From assembly GCF_030269925.1 (NCBI RefSeq), contig NC_085110.1, forward strand, positions 5,766,001 through 5,830,000: a stretch of 64,000 nt of DNA, in the 5' to 3' direction. This document shows positions 34,501-40,452 of the stretch, piece by piece. This stretch comes from Bombyx mori. Its lineage: Eukaryota; Arthropoda; Insecta; Lepidoptera; Bombycidae. Made by a program: the position numbers and the translations under genes. The notes beneath the pieces are model-generated. The model was not told the DNA's origin and made no database searches. It was given only the letters and a program-made list of their open reading frames with translations. How positions within the stretch are numbered: the stretch's first letter is position 1; the number at the start of each line of letters is the position of its first letter.

Positions 34501-34815
34501 TATATATTATATTCGAACTGGAACTTGAATTGGCTTACAGGTTCACACGACAAAGCCATGTACCTGGAGTTGGCCCACGGAGGGCACTTGGGTTTCTATG
34601 AAGGCGGTCTGCTGTACGCGAACCCCGTGACGTGGCTGGACCGCGCGCTGGTGGGGCTGGTGGGGGGGCTGCTCATGGCGCACAACAAGTGCTCGCCCAA
34701 GGACGCGCTGGCGCACGCCGACTGCTCCGCCTCCGACGACGAACCTGATCTCATCAAATCCACCACCATCGTGTACCGCGACCCCTTGGACAAGGTGTCG
34801 TCGAAATGCAACTAA
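8270..34815 (+). CDS. ABHD2: ABHD2-like alpha/beta hydrolase (monoacylglycerol lipase family), seven exons
   Basis: Exons: 8270-8424, 9930-10102, 12728-12895, 18422-18605, 23200-23394, 24205-24359, 34541-34815 (TAA at 34813-34815). Phases join perfectly to 434 residues (human ABHD2 has 425). Seen: an N-terminal hydrophobic anchor (residues 3-18), LWGFSGHVQT near residue 58, the PGIGNTSESVYIRTYVHY strand-helix in exon 3, the nucleophile elbow GFSLGGN (Ser193), NARDDP (Asp328) and HGGHLGF (His359). The Asp-His spacing equals that of human ABHD2 (345/376). Family knowledge: ABHD2 hydrolyses 2-arachidonoylglycerol and related lipids at membranes; in human sperm it is progesterone-dependent. The Drosophila counterpart is Hydr2. 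The gene covers 26.5 kb because introns 3, 4 and 6 are loaded with transposons, including an antisense BEL/Pao element. The C-terminal acidic tail (DCSASDDEPD) is poorly conserved. Substrate in insects is inferred. Confidence 0.93.
8440..9929. other. ABHD2 intron 1
   Basis: AT-rich. It contains a + strand open frame of 99 codons (8805-9104) preceded by a TTTATAG acceptor-like site at about 8870. The predicted peptide is Lys/Leu/Phe-rich and unrecognised. I see no other structure. Confidence 0.4.
10161..10790. mobile_element. Non-autonomous DNA transposon with pogo-like ends
   Basis: The left end CAGTCAAAACCGCTTACTGC... and the reverse complement of the right end CAGTCAAAATCTGTTAAAAC... share about 21 of 27 bases, meeting again at CGACATCG. 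TATA flanks both ends, consistent with TA target duplication as in Tc1/mariner-pogo. The element is 630 bp with no transposase. It lies in ABHD2 intron 2. Confidence 0.7.
11985..12100 (-). mobile_element. Lepidopteran SINE fragment (TTTATTGCCCTTG type)
   Basis: A poly-T run followed by a diverged copy of the motif TTGCCCTTGCAGAGG ... CATCTGATGGTAAGTGGTTA ... GGGTCAGAGCCAA. It resembles the copy at 34268-34425. Poly-T at the left indicates - strand orientation. ABHD2 intron 2. Confidence 0.55.
13949..14230 (+). mobile_element. Bm1-like SINE (CCACTGAGTTTCTC family), diverged
   Basis: Begins CCCACTGAGTTTCTCACC, runs through AATCCGGTAGTAGATTC, is interrupted by a T-rich insertion, and then resumes with AAGCATTACTCTTGC, TGTTAGCAAATTC and TCACCTACCCGTC. 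The same family occurs at 22271-22517, 35013-35202 and 61117-61308. ABHD2 intron 3. The family name is from memory. Confidence 0.6.
14285..14432 (+). mobile_element. Diverged copy of the silkworm ACTGGTGGTAGG retroposon
   Basis: Only parts are recognisable: CCTGCCTATTTCTG, CAACCGTTAAACAATACTAGAC, and a GAGCTCGTTCATCCA end, in the order expected for this family (compare 19147-19396). An old copy in ABHD2 intron 3. Confidence 0.45.
15458..17531 (+). mobile_element. Dong-like (R4 clade) non-LTR retrotransposon, 5'-truncated, inserted in TAA repeats
   Basis: The body starts directly after a (TAA)n array at 15458-15473 and its 3' end runs into another (TAA)n array at about 17512-17531. That is the target preference described for the silkworm Dong element. 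The body encodes reverse transcriptase and a C-terminal restriction-like endonuclease (next entry), typical of the R2/R4 group, followed by about 150 bases of 3' UTR. The N-terminal region is missing. It lies in ABHD2 intron 3, same strand. The Dong name rests on protein motifs and target, not on a search. Confidence 0.8.
15474..17378 (+). pseudogene. Dong-type reverse transcriptase / restriction-like endonuclease ORF, two stops
   Basis: A single frame is kept for about 1.9 kb and interrupted only by TAA at 16053-16055 and TAA at 16158-16160. The first part (to 16055) has RT motifs: GCKAGSRGTKD, AWIDYKKAYDSVPH, IFQGDSLSPLWF and the catalytic box FMDDLKLF (YxDD variant, Met at x). The second part (to 17378) has the thumb region, then a CCHC-like finger (CRACHRPGKSIRHIVSGC) and the restriction-like endonuclease core PDIVIIDRSARRAVLVDVTI followed by EKDKLIKYLDL. 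These domains cut target DNA and prime reverse transcription in R2/R4 elements. The start is lost by 5' truncation. Few lesions imply a fairly young insertion. Confidence 0.82.
17533..18421. other. ABHD2 intron 3, 3' part
   Basis: AT-rich sequence after the Dong-type element. No further repeat or gene recognised. Confidence 0.4.
19147..19396 (+). mobile_element. Silkworm ACTGGTGGTAGG-family retroposon, near-complete short form
   Basis: Begins ACTGGTGGTGGGACTTCTTG, contains GGGTAGGTACCACCACCCTG and AGGTGGGTGGCGCATTTCCG, and ends GAGCTCGTCCACCC-ATAAAAGCAATT plus an A-rich tail. It serves as reference copy for the family in this window. I recognise it as one of the most abundant silkworm repeats. 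Whether it is best called a Bm1-type SINE or the 3' end of a BMC1-type LINE is unsettled (see findings). ABHD2 intron 4. Confidence 0.75.
19515..19605 (-). mobile_element. Fragment of Bm1-like SINE 3' region
   Basis: GGATTACTGGGTGGCCTGGA...AGCAAAGGCTCAGCTAGGAGG is the reverse complement of the 3' part of the copy at 22271-22517. ABHD2 intron 4. Confidence 0.55.
20640..20806 (+). mobile_element. ACTGGTGGTAGG-family retroposon, diverged, internally deleted
   Basis: CTGGTGGTAGACCATCTTG, GGGTAGGTACCACCATCCTG and a GTGGTCGTCCACTCAT end match the reference copy at 19147-19396, but the middle is shortened. ABHD2 intron 4. Confidence 0.65.
20812..21025. repeat. Unclassified lepidopteran interspersed repeat
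   Basis: CAAAGTCGCTTTCTCTATCC, AAAACTACGCAACGGGTTTT, GATAGAGTGATTGAAGAGGA and TTTTCGAAGCGCAGCGAGGG are segments I recognise from a repeat widespread in moth genomes, often attributed to Helitron-like elements. No termini can be fixed here. Confidence 0.4.
21625..21725 (+). mobile_element. ACTGGTGGTAGG-family retroposon, 3' fragment
   Basis: GGTGGCGGCATTTACTTTG through ATGGGCTCCGGTAACCACTT to GTGAGCTTGTCCATCCATC matches the last 100 bases of the family. A TAA-rich tail follows. Confidence 0.6.
22271..22517 (+). mobile_element. Bm1-like SINE with long poly(A) tail
   Basis: CCGCTGAGTTTCTCGCCGGA, GATTCCGATCCGGTAGTAG and AGCAACTGCTCTTGAG lead into CCTGTCCTGGTGAAGCTGGA and an uninterrupted A run of about 29 bases (22489-22517). 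The intact homopolymer suggests a recent insertion. ABHD2 intron 4. The sequence to its left (21990-22270) is less AT-rich and may belong to an older repeat. Confidence 0.65.
22850..23065 (-). mobile_element. Upstream segment of the ACTGGTGGTAGG-family element
   Basis: On the + strand, CACATTTGTATACTTTCACA, GATATTAAACAGTTAATAAAC and CACCATTATTAAACATTTCA match the 29820-29960 segment that precedes the family sequence inside the Pao element. This shows that the family extends about 150 bases or more 5' of its short form. ABHD2 intron 4. Confidence 0.5.
23433..23673 (+). mobile_element. Lep1-type Helitron-like repeat with (TTTG)n
   Basis: Starts TCTATACTAATATTATAAAG (the 5' end I recall for Lep1-type Helitrons), followed by a perfect TTTG microsatellite (about 23467-23500) and GACTCCGAAACTACTAAACC. 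ABHD2 intron 5, directly followed by another repeat. Confidence 0.6.
23674..24108 (+). repeat. ACTAGTGGTCCC interspersed repeat, copy 1
   Basis: ACTAGTGGTCCCCCGGTAGT at the left and GTATTAATATATAGAT at the right. It shares these ends and internal blocks (TTCTATAAGTGTGGGAAATT, ATACTCCTCCGTCCGCACAA) with 58783-59137. Non-coding, unclassified, probably a non-autonomous DNA element. It fills most of ABHD2 intron 5 together with the preceding repeat. Confidence 0.6.
24489..24785 (+). mobile_element. Two ACTGGTGGTAGG-family copies, tail to tail
   Basis: A + copy (24489-24681, with the CCTGCC...GGGCAGC segment deleted) ends in an A-rich tail. It abuts a - strand partial copy (24682-24785) that begins GCGCCACCCACCTTGAGAT and ends CACGGCAGAAATAGGCA. 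The result is an imperfect inverted repeat. ABHD2 intron 6. Confidence 0.7.
24981..25157. mobile_element. MITE with about 52-bp terminal inverted repeats
   Basis: The left CAGTGTGCTTAGTGCGAGTT... and the reverse complement of the right CAGTGTGCTTGGTGCGAGTT... agree over about 50 bases, through CTCGATAGCGTAAAAGTTA. Total length is 177 bp with a central GCCGCTAGGGGCGCTGTTCC. No target duplication is clear. It would fold as a hairpin if transcribed. ABHD2 intron 6. Confidence 0.75.
25566..25740 (+). mobile_element. Diverged ACTGGTGGTAGG-family copy
   Basis: GCTGGTGGTACAGAATACCG, CCTACCTCTTTCTACCGCG and ACCAGTTAACACTCA keep the order of the family at low identity. ABHD2 intron 6. Confidence 0.4.
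26207..26415 (-). repeat. 3' LTR of the BEL/Pao element (209 bp)
   Basis: The + strand TGTAGGGTGCGGTGTGAGTT and GCACCCGGGTGACCCGG...ACGAACA match the other LTR at about 90 percent by eye. However, this copy carries about 75 extra bases (around 26229-26308) between the two blocks. Confidence 0.8.
26527..28513 (-). pseudogene. Env-like glycoprotein gene of the BEL/Pao element, broken
   Basis: The longest open part (27441-26527, 304 codons) is Cys-rich and Asn-rich in the ectodomain. It has one strong transmembrane segment (about residues 210-227), a basic RRRRR stop-transfer stretch and a short cytoplasmic tail, as expected for the C-terminal half of a retroviral-type envelope. Upstream, 28513-28277 encodes a hydrophobic signal-like segment preceded by basic residues, and 28258-28034 a helical piece. 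The stretch 27442-28033 is interrupted. The coding order places it after integrase and before the 3' LTR. I see no sign that the product is functional. Its family (insect env from baculovirus F-like proteins or other) cannot be settled by eye. Confidence 0.65.
28384..32408 (-). pseudogene. BEL/Pao pol region (protease/RT/RNase H/integrase), broken
   Basis: Read from right to left. 32408-31884 is the N-terminal part, including the LDWFLFGSV region typical of Pao-clade pol. 31819-31163 is the RT palm with catalytic box YMDDLLHGC. 31152-30423 holds the connection and RNase H (motifs LHGFCDASTAAY and SVLGWLNGEPNRWKSFVTNR). 30264-29998 is the integrase zinc-region lead-in (DGVLRVGGPLKNA). 29429-28948 is the integrase core with the three acids in GVDYTGF, SDQGTNFVGA and GGLWERAVQSLK. 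29032-28384 is the BEL-type integrase tail (SPAHFLNGRAG, LPAGKWLMGRVIEVFPGNDG). Frameshifts and stops separate these blocks, and a retroposon occupies 29546-29966. Not functional. Confidence 0.85.
29546..29966 (-). mobile_element. Longer ACTGGTGGTAGG-family retroposon nested in the integrase region
   Basis: A poly-A tail (poly-T on +, 29547-29570) plus the standard family sequence (29574-29815) is preceded on the element strand by about 150 bases shared with 22850-23065. The pol reading resumes on each side (SRIINKRST before, HRGPRLTLTTLR after), and an AAATT present at both edges fits a 5-bp target duplication. This is the longest copy in the window. Confidence 0.75.
32410..33532 (-). pseudogene. 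BEL/Pao gag region, broken
   Basis: A likely start at 33532 on the - strand opens a lysine- and isoleucine-rich N-terminus with MAEFIEIQ and, further in, YWQECQFNHDRI, a pattern I associate with Pao-type gag. Stops and frameshifts prevent a long frame. No zinc-knuckle could be followed with confidence. Confidence 0.55.
33789..33922 (-). repeat. 5' LTR of the BEL/Pao element (134 bp)
   Basis: The + strand TGTAGGTAGAGTGCAGTGTG through GGAAATAAAGTTAACGCGTC to TCACCGAACA. On the element strand it is followed by ATTTTGGTCCTTC, a plausible primer-binding area for this group. The AATAAAG in it lies on the + strand, so it is not evidence of the element's own poly(A) signal. Confidence 0.8.
34045..34164 (+). 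repeat. Perfect 60-bp tandem duplication
   Basis: Two adjacent 60-base units containing GTATTCATGTCTATGATAAT and TTTGTTTAAACTTTATCTAA. The copies are identical over essentially the whole unit. ABHD2 intron 6, between the Pao element and the last exon. Confidence 0.85.
34268..34425 (-). mobile_element. Lepidopteran SINE (TTTATTGCCCTTG type)
   Basis: Poly-T then TTATTGCCCTTGTATACTAG, a short internal duplication (TTGCCC...TTGTATAC / TTGCCCCTGTACC), GTGGGCTGTATCACCTGATT and CAATGCCAGGGGCAGAGCCA. Ends about 115 bases before the last ABHD2 exon. Confidence 0.6.
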
Positions 34816-34960
34816 ATTGTCCAACTACTAGAACAATTGTAAGTTGTTTACGTGAACCTAGGTGTTAGTGGGTTAGGGCGTTTTAACGCGTTTAATGTGT
34901 AAAGACAACGGTGTCGACCGCAAACGTAAATCTCTCATTCTCCATAATCTCGGAAGTTTT

Positions 34961-34966
34961 AATAAA
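34961..34966 (+). other. ABHD2 polyadenylation signal
   Basis: AATAAA, 146 bases after the ABHD2 stop and just upstream of the insertion point of a DNA transposon at 34982. Confidence 0.65.
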
Positions 34967-34981
34967 GTTGTTTATATGTAA

Positions 34982-35600
34982 CGGCAGCTCCACATTAGTG
35001 CCGTGAATTAACTTTTTTTTTCCCACCTATTCTAGTAACCTCGAGAGGTTATTCTAGATTCACCGAGCTAGTAGGTGAGTTCACGGGGCTCAAGCCGGGA
35101 GTGTTGCTAACACCGGCCCTAGCAAGAGCAGTGTTTCGCAGAATCTACCACCGGATCGGAAACGCGACCCACTGAGAAGATCCGGCGAGAAACTCAGTGG
35201 GGCAATGAATTCACGCCGTGAATCCACGGCACAAGTCGTGCCCTCCACGTTCACGGGATGCTCTCTCAATCGTTCGTAAAACCCGCCACGAAAGGGACGT
35301 AGAAGCTGCTGCTGCAATAACATTGTTTGCTGTGGCAACATATCACTATTTAGAGGTCCGAAACAAGAAAGTTATTCGAAAGCGTTTGAAAAAAGATAGT
35401 GGATCATTGAAATATATTGTAACCGATCAAGGCTCTTTAGTCAGGAGCAAACTGACAAACGGCCGCGAACCCTTTGTTGCGGGACAAAATACCGACTCCA
35501 ATCGGGGTACAGGCGTGAGCGCCGGTGAACACCACGAAAACCGTCCACTTTAACGTTCACGCCTGTCACGGAACTTCACGGCGCTAATGTGGAGCCGCCA
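34982..35600. mobile_element. PIF/Harbinger-like element with TAA target duplication and nested SINE
   Basis: The left end CGGCAGCTCCACATTAGTGC and the reverse complement of the right end TGGCGGCTCCACATTAGCGC share about 22 of 26 bases, both followed by CGTGAA. TAA flanks both ends (34979-34981, 35601-35603), the 3-bp TWA-type duplication of PIF/Harbinger. A + strand open frame (35218-35553) includes DVEAAAAITLF, reminiscent of the start of Harbinger transposases, but is too short for an enzyme. A Bm1-like SINE is inserted near the left end. Confidence 0.7.
35013..35202 (-). mobile_element. Bm1-like SINE nested in the Harbinger-like element
   Basis: Poly-T at 35013-35021, AGAGCAGTGTTTCGCAGAAT, CTACCACCGGATCGGAAACG and GATCCGGCGAGAAACTCAGT: the reverse complement of the CCACTGAGTTTCTC family. 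No exact target duplication identified. Confidence 0.7.
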
Positions 35601-35912
35601 TAACTGTTCAGTGGCTTGGTTCGTTTCCGTCCGCCGTTCAGTGTCGCTTTATATTTACGACTGTATACGAGTTTTTGAGCAGAACGAAAATCGAAGAGAA
35701 GAGAGAGAATGCCAAACGCCGCAAATATTTCAAAACATTCTTCTAATGAGATTTTATTAATTATTAGTAAATTTATTTAAAAAAATGTGTTTTCCCTCCA
35801 AAATGCTCGGAAGCCGTCGTCTGATCGTACGGACGTCACTATTATTTGTAATAATTCTATTCAATGATATTAAACTCATTGTAGATCATAATGATGCCAT
35901 TAAAACGTCTAA

Positions 35913-36559
35913 GGGTCGATTCGACCAAACAAGAGTAAATCTTATTCTTAGAATAACTCGTCAGTTAATCGAGAGTAAATCAATTTTACGTTTTACCAAC
36001 TACAATTCTAAGAATAGTGGGCCTATTCGGGAATTGTTACTATACCGCCGTTTCGCACGGAATAACGGAGCTATTCCTAGAATAAAGTAATGGCGTCTGT
36101 CAGTCCAACATCTGATTTCTGTCATTTCATAAATATTTATTCTGTTTTAATTTCAAGTCAACGCAATGCACTAAATGATTATTAATAGTCTGAATGCAAC
36201 GTTTAAACGAAAAAATATAAAACCACACGACAAAACTTGACAATTCCCTCAAACAAACAAGAAATAAAAATAATACGTTTGACAGCTGGATATCTTACAC
36301 AACAGCTACTTTTTCACACTAAAATACGGCAAAATCGAGTTGACGATTTGTATGCTCTTACACTATGCCGTTGAACAACAACATTTATTTGCCGGATTTT
36401 ATTTTTGTTCACCATTCACTCTGCTATTCGCGTATTGTTATTCCTAGCGCAACTATACGTGGAAAAACGACTATGAATTTACTCGAGATTAAAATCACGG
36501 AATAGGTTATTCCTCGTATAGTTACTCGAGTTTAAATTTAAGTTTGGTCGAATCCGCCC
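35913..36559. mobile_element. Non-autonomous DNA element with TAA target duplication
   Basis: The left GGGTCGATTCGACCAAAC and the reverse complement of the right GGGCGGATTCGACCAAAC differ at two positions. TAA flanks both sides (35910-35912, 36560-36562). Internal sub-terminal ACTCGAGT-like palindromes occur (TTACTCGAGATT, GTTACTCGAGTTT). 647 bp, no enzyme. It lies 310 bases downstream of another TAA-flanked element. Confidence 0.7.
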
Positions 36560-36589
36560 TAAATGTATTAAAGCATTAAAACTTAACGC

Positions 36590-37121
36590 AAAATTTATAA
36601 TCGATTTTAACTATCTAATTATTTTTCTTGTTAAGGCCTATGTTATAAATAAAATCAGTACACATATAAAAATTACCAACATCCCTGTTAATTAGAATTT
36701 GGTGAATTGGCATTTTCTAGCGAAGTAAAGGTTTTCGGTTTTATGAAATATAGGGCTTAATTACCAAAGTTATATTTAACGGTAATAACTTTTGTTGGTT
36801 GCCGGGCCGAGGTAAAGTGTAAGTAATGATATCCAATGGCAGATATACCGTGATATACGGAGCGAACAAAACAAAAAAAACACATTACGGAGCTCCTCTG
36901 TGAACAAGGGACGCTTTTAATCTACGTATTTATTTATTATCGACCATGAATAGATTTAGTTCTTTTAAAAGTCAAATGATAAAACAGTTCCTCTTCTACT
37001 ACATGCGGGTGTACAAATGGCGCTGTACTCTTAGCTTGCTGTTATTTCAATATATTTTTTATTCATGTAATTGTATTATGCACTGTATATATTAATATAT
37101 TATTATATATTTACTGTGTTT
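36590..37121. other. Intergenic AT-rich DNA
   Basis: No gene or repeat recognised. Confidence 0.4.
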
Positions 37122-37283
37122 ACTAGTGGTTACTGGAGCCCATAGACATCTATAATGTAAATGCGCCACCCACTTTGAGATATAAGTTCTAAAGTCTCAG
37201 TATAGTTACTGCTTCACGGCAGAAATAGGTGGGTTGGTGGTACCTACCCGTGGGGACTCACATGAGGTTCTACCACCAGTAAT
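37122..37283 (-). mobile_element. ACTGGTGGTAGG-family retroposon, internally deleted
   Basis: GTGGTTACTGGAGCCCATAG, AATGCGCCACCCACTTTGAG and GGTTCTACCACCAGTA match the reverse complement of the family. The segment between ATAGTTAC and TGCTTCACGG is missing. Confidence 0.7.
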
Positions 37284-37865
37284 AAAAATTATAATACATT
37301 ATTAATTGTGTCAGAAAATGGGTATCTAATATTTGGTAGTTACAACGAAACGCGATCGGATTGTAGTAGTGCCTATGTTATAACGTAAATGTCCTATTAT
37401 AACTAAAAGCTACGCATGTTTGTTTATTGTCCACAATATTGAGTCTTTGTAGATTAATTTGCTTCATGGTTATTTCGATATGTCTAAAATATGTATTCCC
37501 GTTGTGATGTTTTGTTCGCATCGAATAAATCATTCACAAGCGGCGCATGTTTCCATCCCGCGTCTCAAATATTTGTCTGAATTATTTTAATTTAGATATT
37601 ACGTCTCTATTGGATATTATGTGTTCTGTGGCGCGACACAAGCACAATTTGTTGCGCACTATGGTTTACTGCATATTCTGAATAAGCTTTGTAATAGTTA
37701 TTTATTATGTGTCGGTTGTTCTTGATGGGCAGAAATAAGAATAGCAGAAAAAATTGCGAATTTTGCCTCTCATAGATCTCGGCAGTAAGGATTTTAAGGT
37801 TGGATATCTATGATTTAAAATTCTTGAACAGTATTTGGTATTAATACGAAAATTTCTAGATTTTC

Positions 37866-38007
37866 TGAACACTGAACGTGTCGCTTAAGAAAACGCATGT
37901 ATTGCTCAAGACGTCACGGGAATATTTTGGTTATTGTGAACACTGAACGTGTCGCTTAAGAAAACGCATGTATTGCTCAAGACGTCACGGGAATATTTTG
38001 GTTATTG
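37866..38007 (+). repeat. Perfect 71-bp tandem duplication
   Basis: Units 37866-37936 and 37937-38007 are identical, each beginning TGAACACTGAACGTGTCGCT and containing AAGACGTCACGGG, a CRE-like GACGTCA core. Confidence 0.95.
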
Positions 38008-40452
38008 ACGTAATAATATATAAAAAAGGCAAAATTAAAAAAAAAACAGTTAACCCGGTCAACTCTGACTTTATAGAAGAAACTGGCTGGTGATATCAAT
38101 GTGGTAGTTTTAAGCAATAAAAATATAATTCAATAGATCAACATCGGAAAAGATGGAAATATTAAACATGAATCCGTAAAGTTACAATTTTGAAAAGTAT
38201 ATAGTGCCGACTTTATGCCTCTATTGTCGAGAGAGATTCGAATCAAAACTCGTTGCTTTCAAACATTGTTGTTGTGCTTGTTCTGTGAATTCGTGAGATG
38301 CGCTTTTGTTTATTATTAATATACCTACTATTAACAATATTGCATTTTTGTCGGGAAATGGATACTGATTTAATGTATTTTATTTATGTATTCAAATCTC
38401 ACTTTCATTTAAAACTTAGTAAAAAATAGTGACAAAAACAACGATTATTAGAAATTAGTTTTAACAGATTGGAATCTGTTACTGCACAATGCTTGTTATT
38501 GGAAAAAAAACCAATTACAAATTGAAATTGGAAGTGAACATAATATAGAGAGAAGGCTAGTGTATTTTGTACGTTTGTATTTTTATGTATCAGTCATTTT
38601 ACGAAAGAAAAGCAACTTAAGTCTTGTTTAAAGAAACTGCCCCACAGATTTATATTAGTCAATAAATCTGAATTATGAGCTATTAGAGATTATAATAACT
38701 TGAAATTAAAGCACATAGTGCAAGATTATAATAAATGAAATTATTTAATGTACTTATATATGATTCCAGTTTGACGATATATTTTGTATGAAAAATTTAA
38801 AATATATTGCACCATTCCTATAGTTCTAAAATGTGTAGTGCGTACGTGTTTGTCTGTTTTAGAGGCCGCAAACAATTCGTCCTGAATAACAAAAGTTTTA
38901 GAATTTTTAAATGTTATCACTGTTACAATATTATACTAACGATATGTGATTCACCGTTACTAATTAGTTAAAAAATATATGTAAAAATAATAATTATATT
39001 GTTAAACATTAAAATAATTGTGCATATAAAATACGCCGCAATTTTTAATCATCAAAAATGAGACTTTTCTACAGCCGAAACATTTTATTAGAAGAGGAAG
39101 AAATCTATTTCAAATTAATCTTATATTCACACTGCACATTTTAAATTGAATACCTATACGGTTAAATTATTTTTGGTGTTTTAAAAGAGTTTGTGTACAG
39201 TAGAGGAATTATGTGAATACAGAACCGGTCAATGGGGAGTTTATAAAATTTCAGATTACGAAGTTGATTCGATTGTGCCGATTCATAAAAAGTACAATTT
39301 TTTTATTTTACAATCTATCTAGCAAAGTATATTGTCATATTTATTTTTAGGCTTGTGTCAAATATAAACTATTTAAAATCTATGGGCGTATTACGCACTC
39401 AATAAAGATTTTGGAAATGAATAAAAGCATTTTAATTTGTTATATCCCATTCATATTGAAATTATTCATTACAAAAGTTTTGATAAATAAGTATATTTCT
39501 AGTCAGTAATATAAAATTTTAAAGACGGGTGAATTTACGCTGCCTTACAAACTAAGTTATAATCTAACTGTTACATTTCAAATATTTTGTAAATGGAATA
39601 TTATTCACTGCCTCGTTTTTTAATATTGCAAATTTTACTAATACATAAGCTCCGAAGATTAACGCAATTTGAGCATTTAAATGAGATCAATTTGGAACAT
39701 ATAAGTTTACAGTAAAGGATGCTGCTTTCCAAACTATGAAAATAATCTAAGCATAAAAGGCATTTGAATAAAACTAGCCCAAAAATTTGATAAAAGATGA
39801 CATTGGATGAAAGAATACATGACAATTTAATGAAATAATATAAATATTCCAAATACAAATATCACAACATTTTTCTTAAAACCTTAACTCTTTACAAATT
39901 ACATCTTATCATAATATACATCAATATTTTAAGTGTTTTTCTTAAAATTAAATTTACAATAAGAGAAATGGAACAGATCTAGTAGTCATTTTGCACATTT
40001 TAAACGTCTAGTTATATTTATTTATGAAAGAAATCTGTTATGTCTGCTTAAAATACAGAGAGCCAGTCATGAGTATTATATAGTAAGTAGCCTTTCACTG
40101 GGCGATCCCTTGATAATAAATAAGTTCAGTGTAAGAATAAAGATTGCCTTAATCTAACACAATGGCACAAACAACAAAATCAAATTTTAGCTTTGAAATT
40201 ACAAATGTGGCGTATAAAGCAGGACAGGTAAGCAATCATAAAAATAGATTTAATCTTACAAATGTTCAATGAAATACAAAGTTGTTTTATGTTAACTACT
40301 AAATCTTACAGGATTGGTATTAGATTACAGTCTTTTATAAATACTATTGATTTTGAATCTGAGTATTTTCAGAATAAATTAAAGCTTTTTCTTAAAATAG
40401 ATTTCATAGAAATAAATTATGTAAATGCAATTAAATCGATACTGCCATATAG
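38008..40452. other. Intergenic DNA and probable plexin 3' UTR
   Basis: AT-rich. No gene is supported. On the - strand the nearest strong poly(A) signal after the plexin stop is AATAAA at 40022-40017, about 430 bases downstream, so at least that part is probably 3' UTR. Confidence 0.45.

Noticed and set aside
34543..34824. Two - strand open frames of 71 and 93 codons
   Set aside because: Shadows of the GC-rich last exon of ABHD2, which carries the catalytic His.
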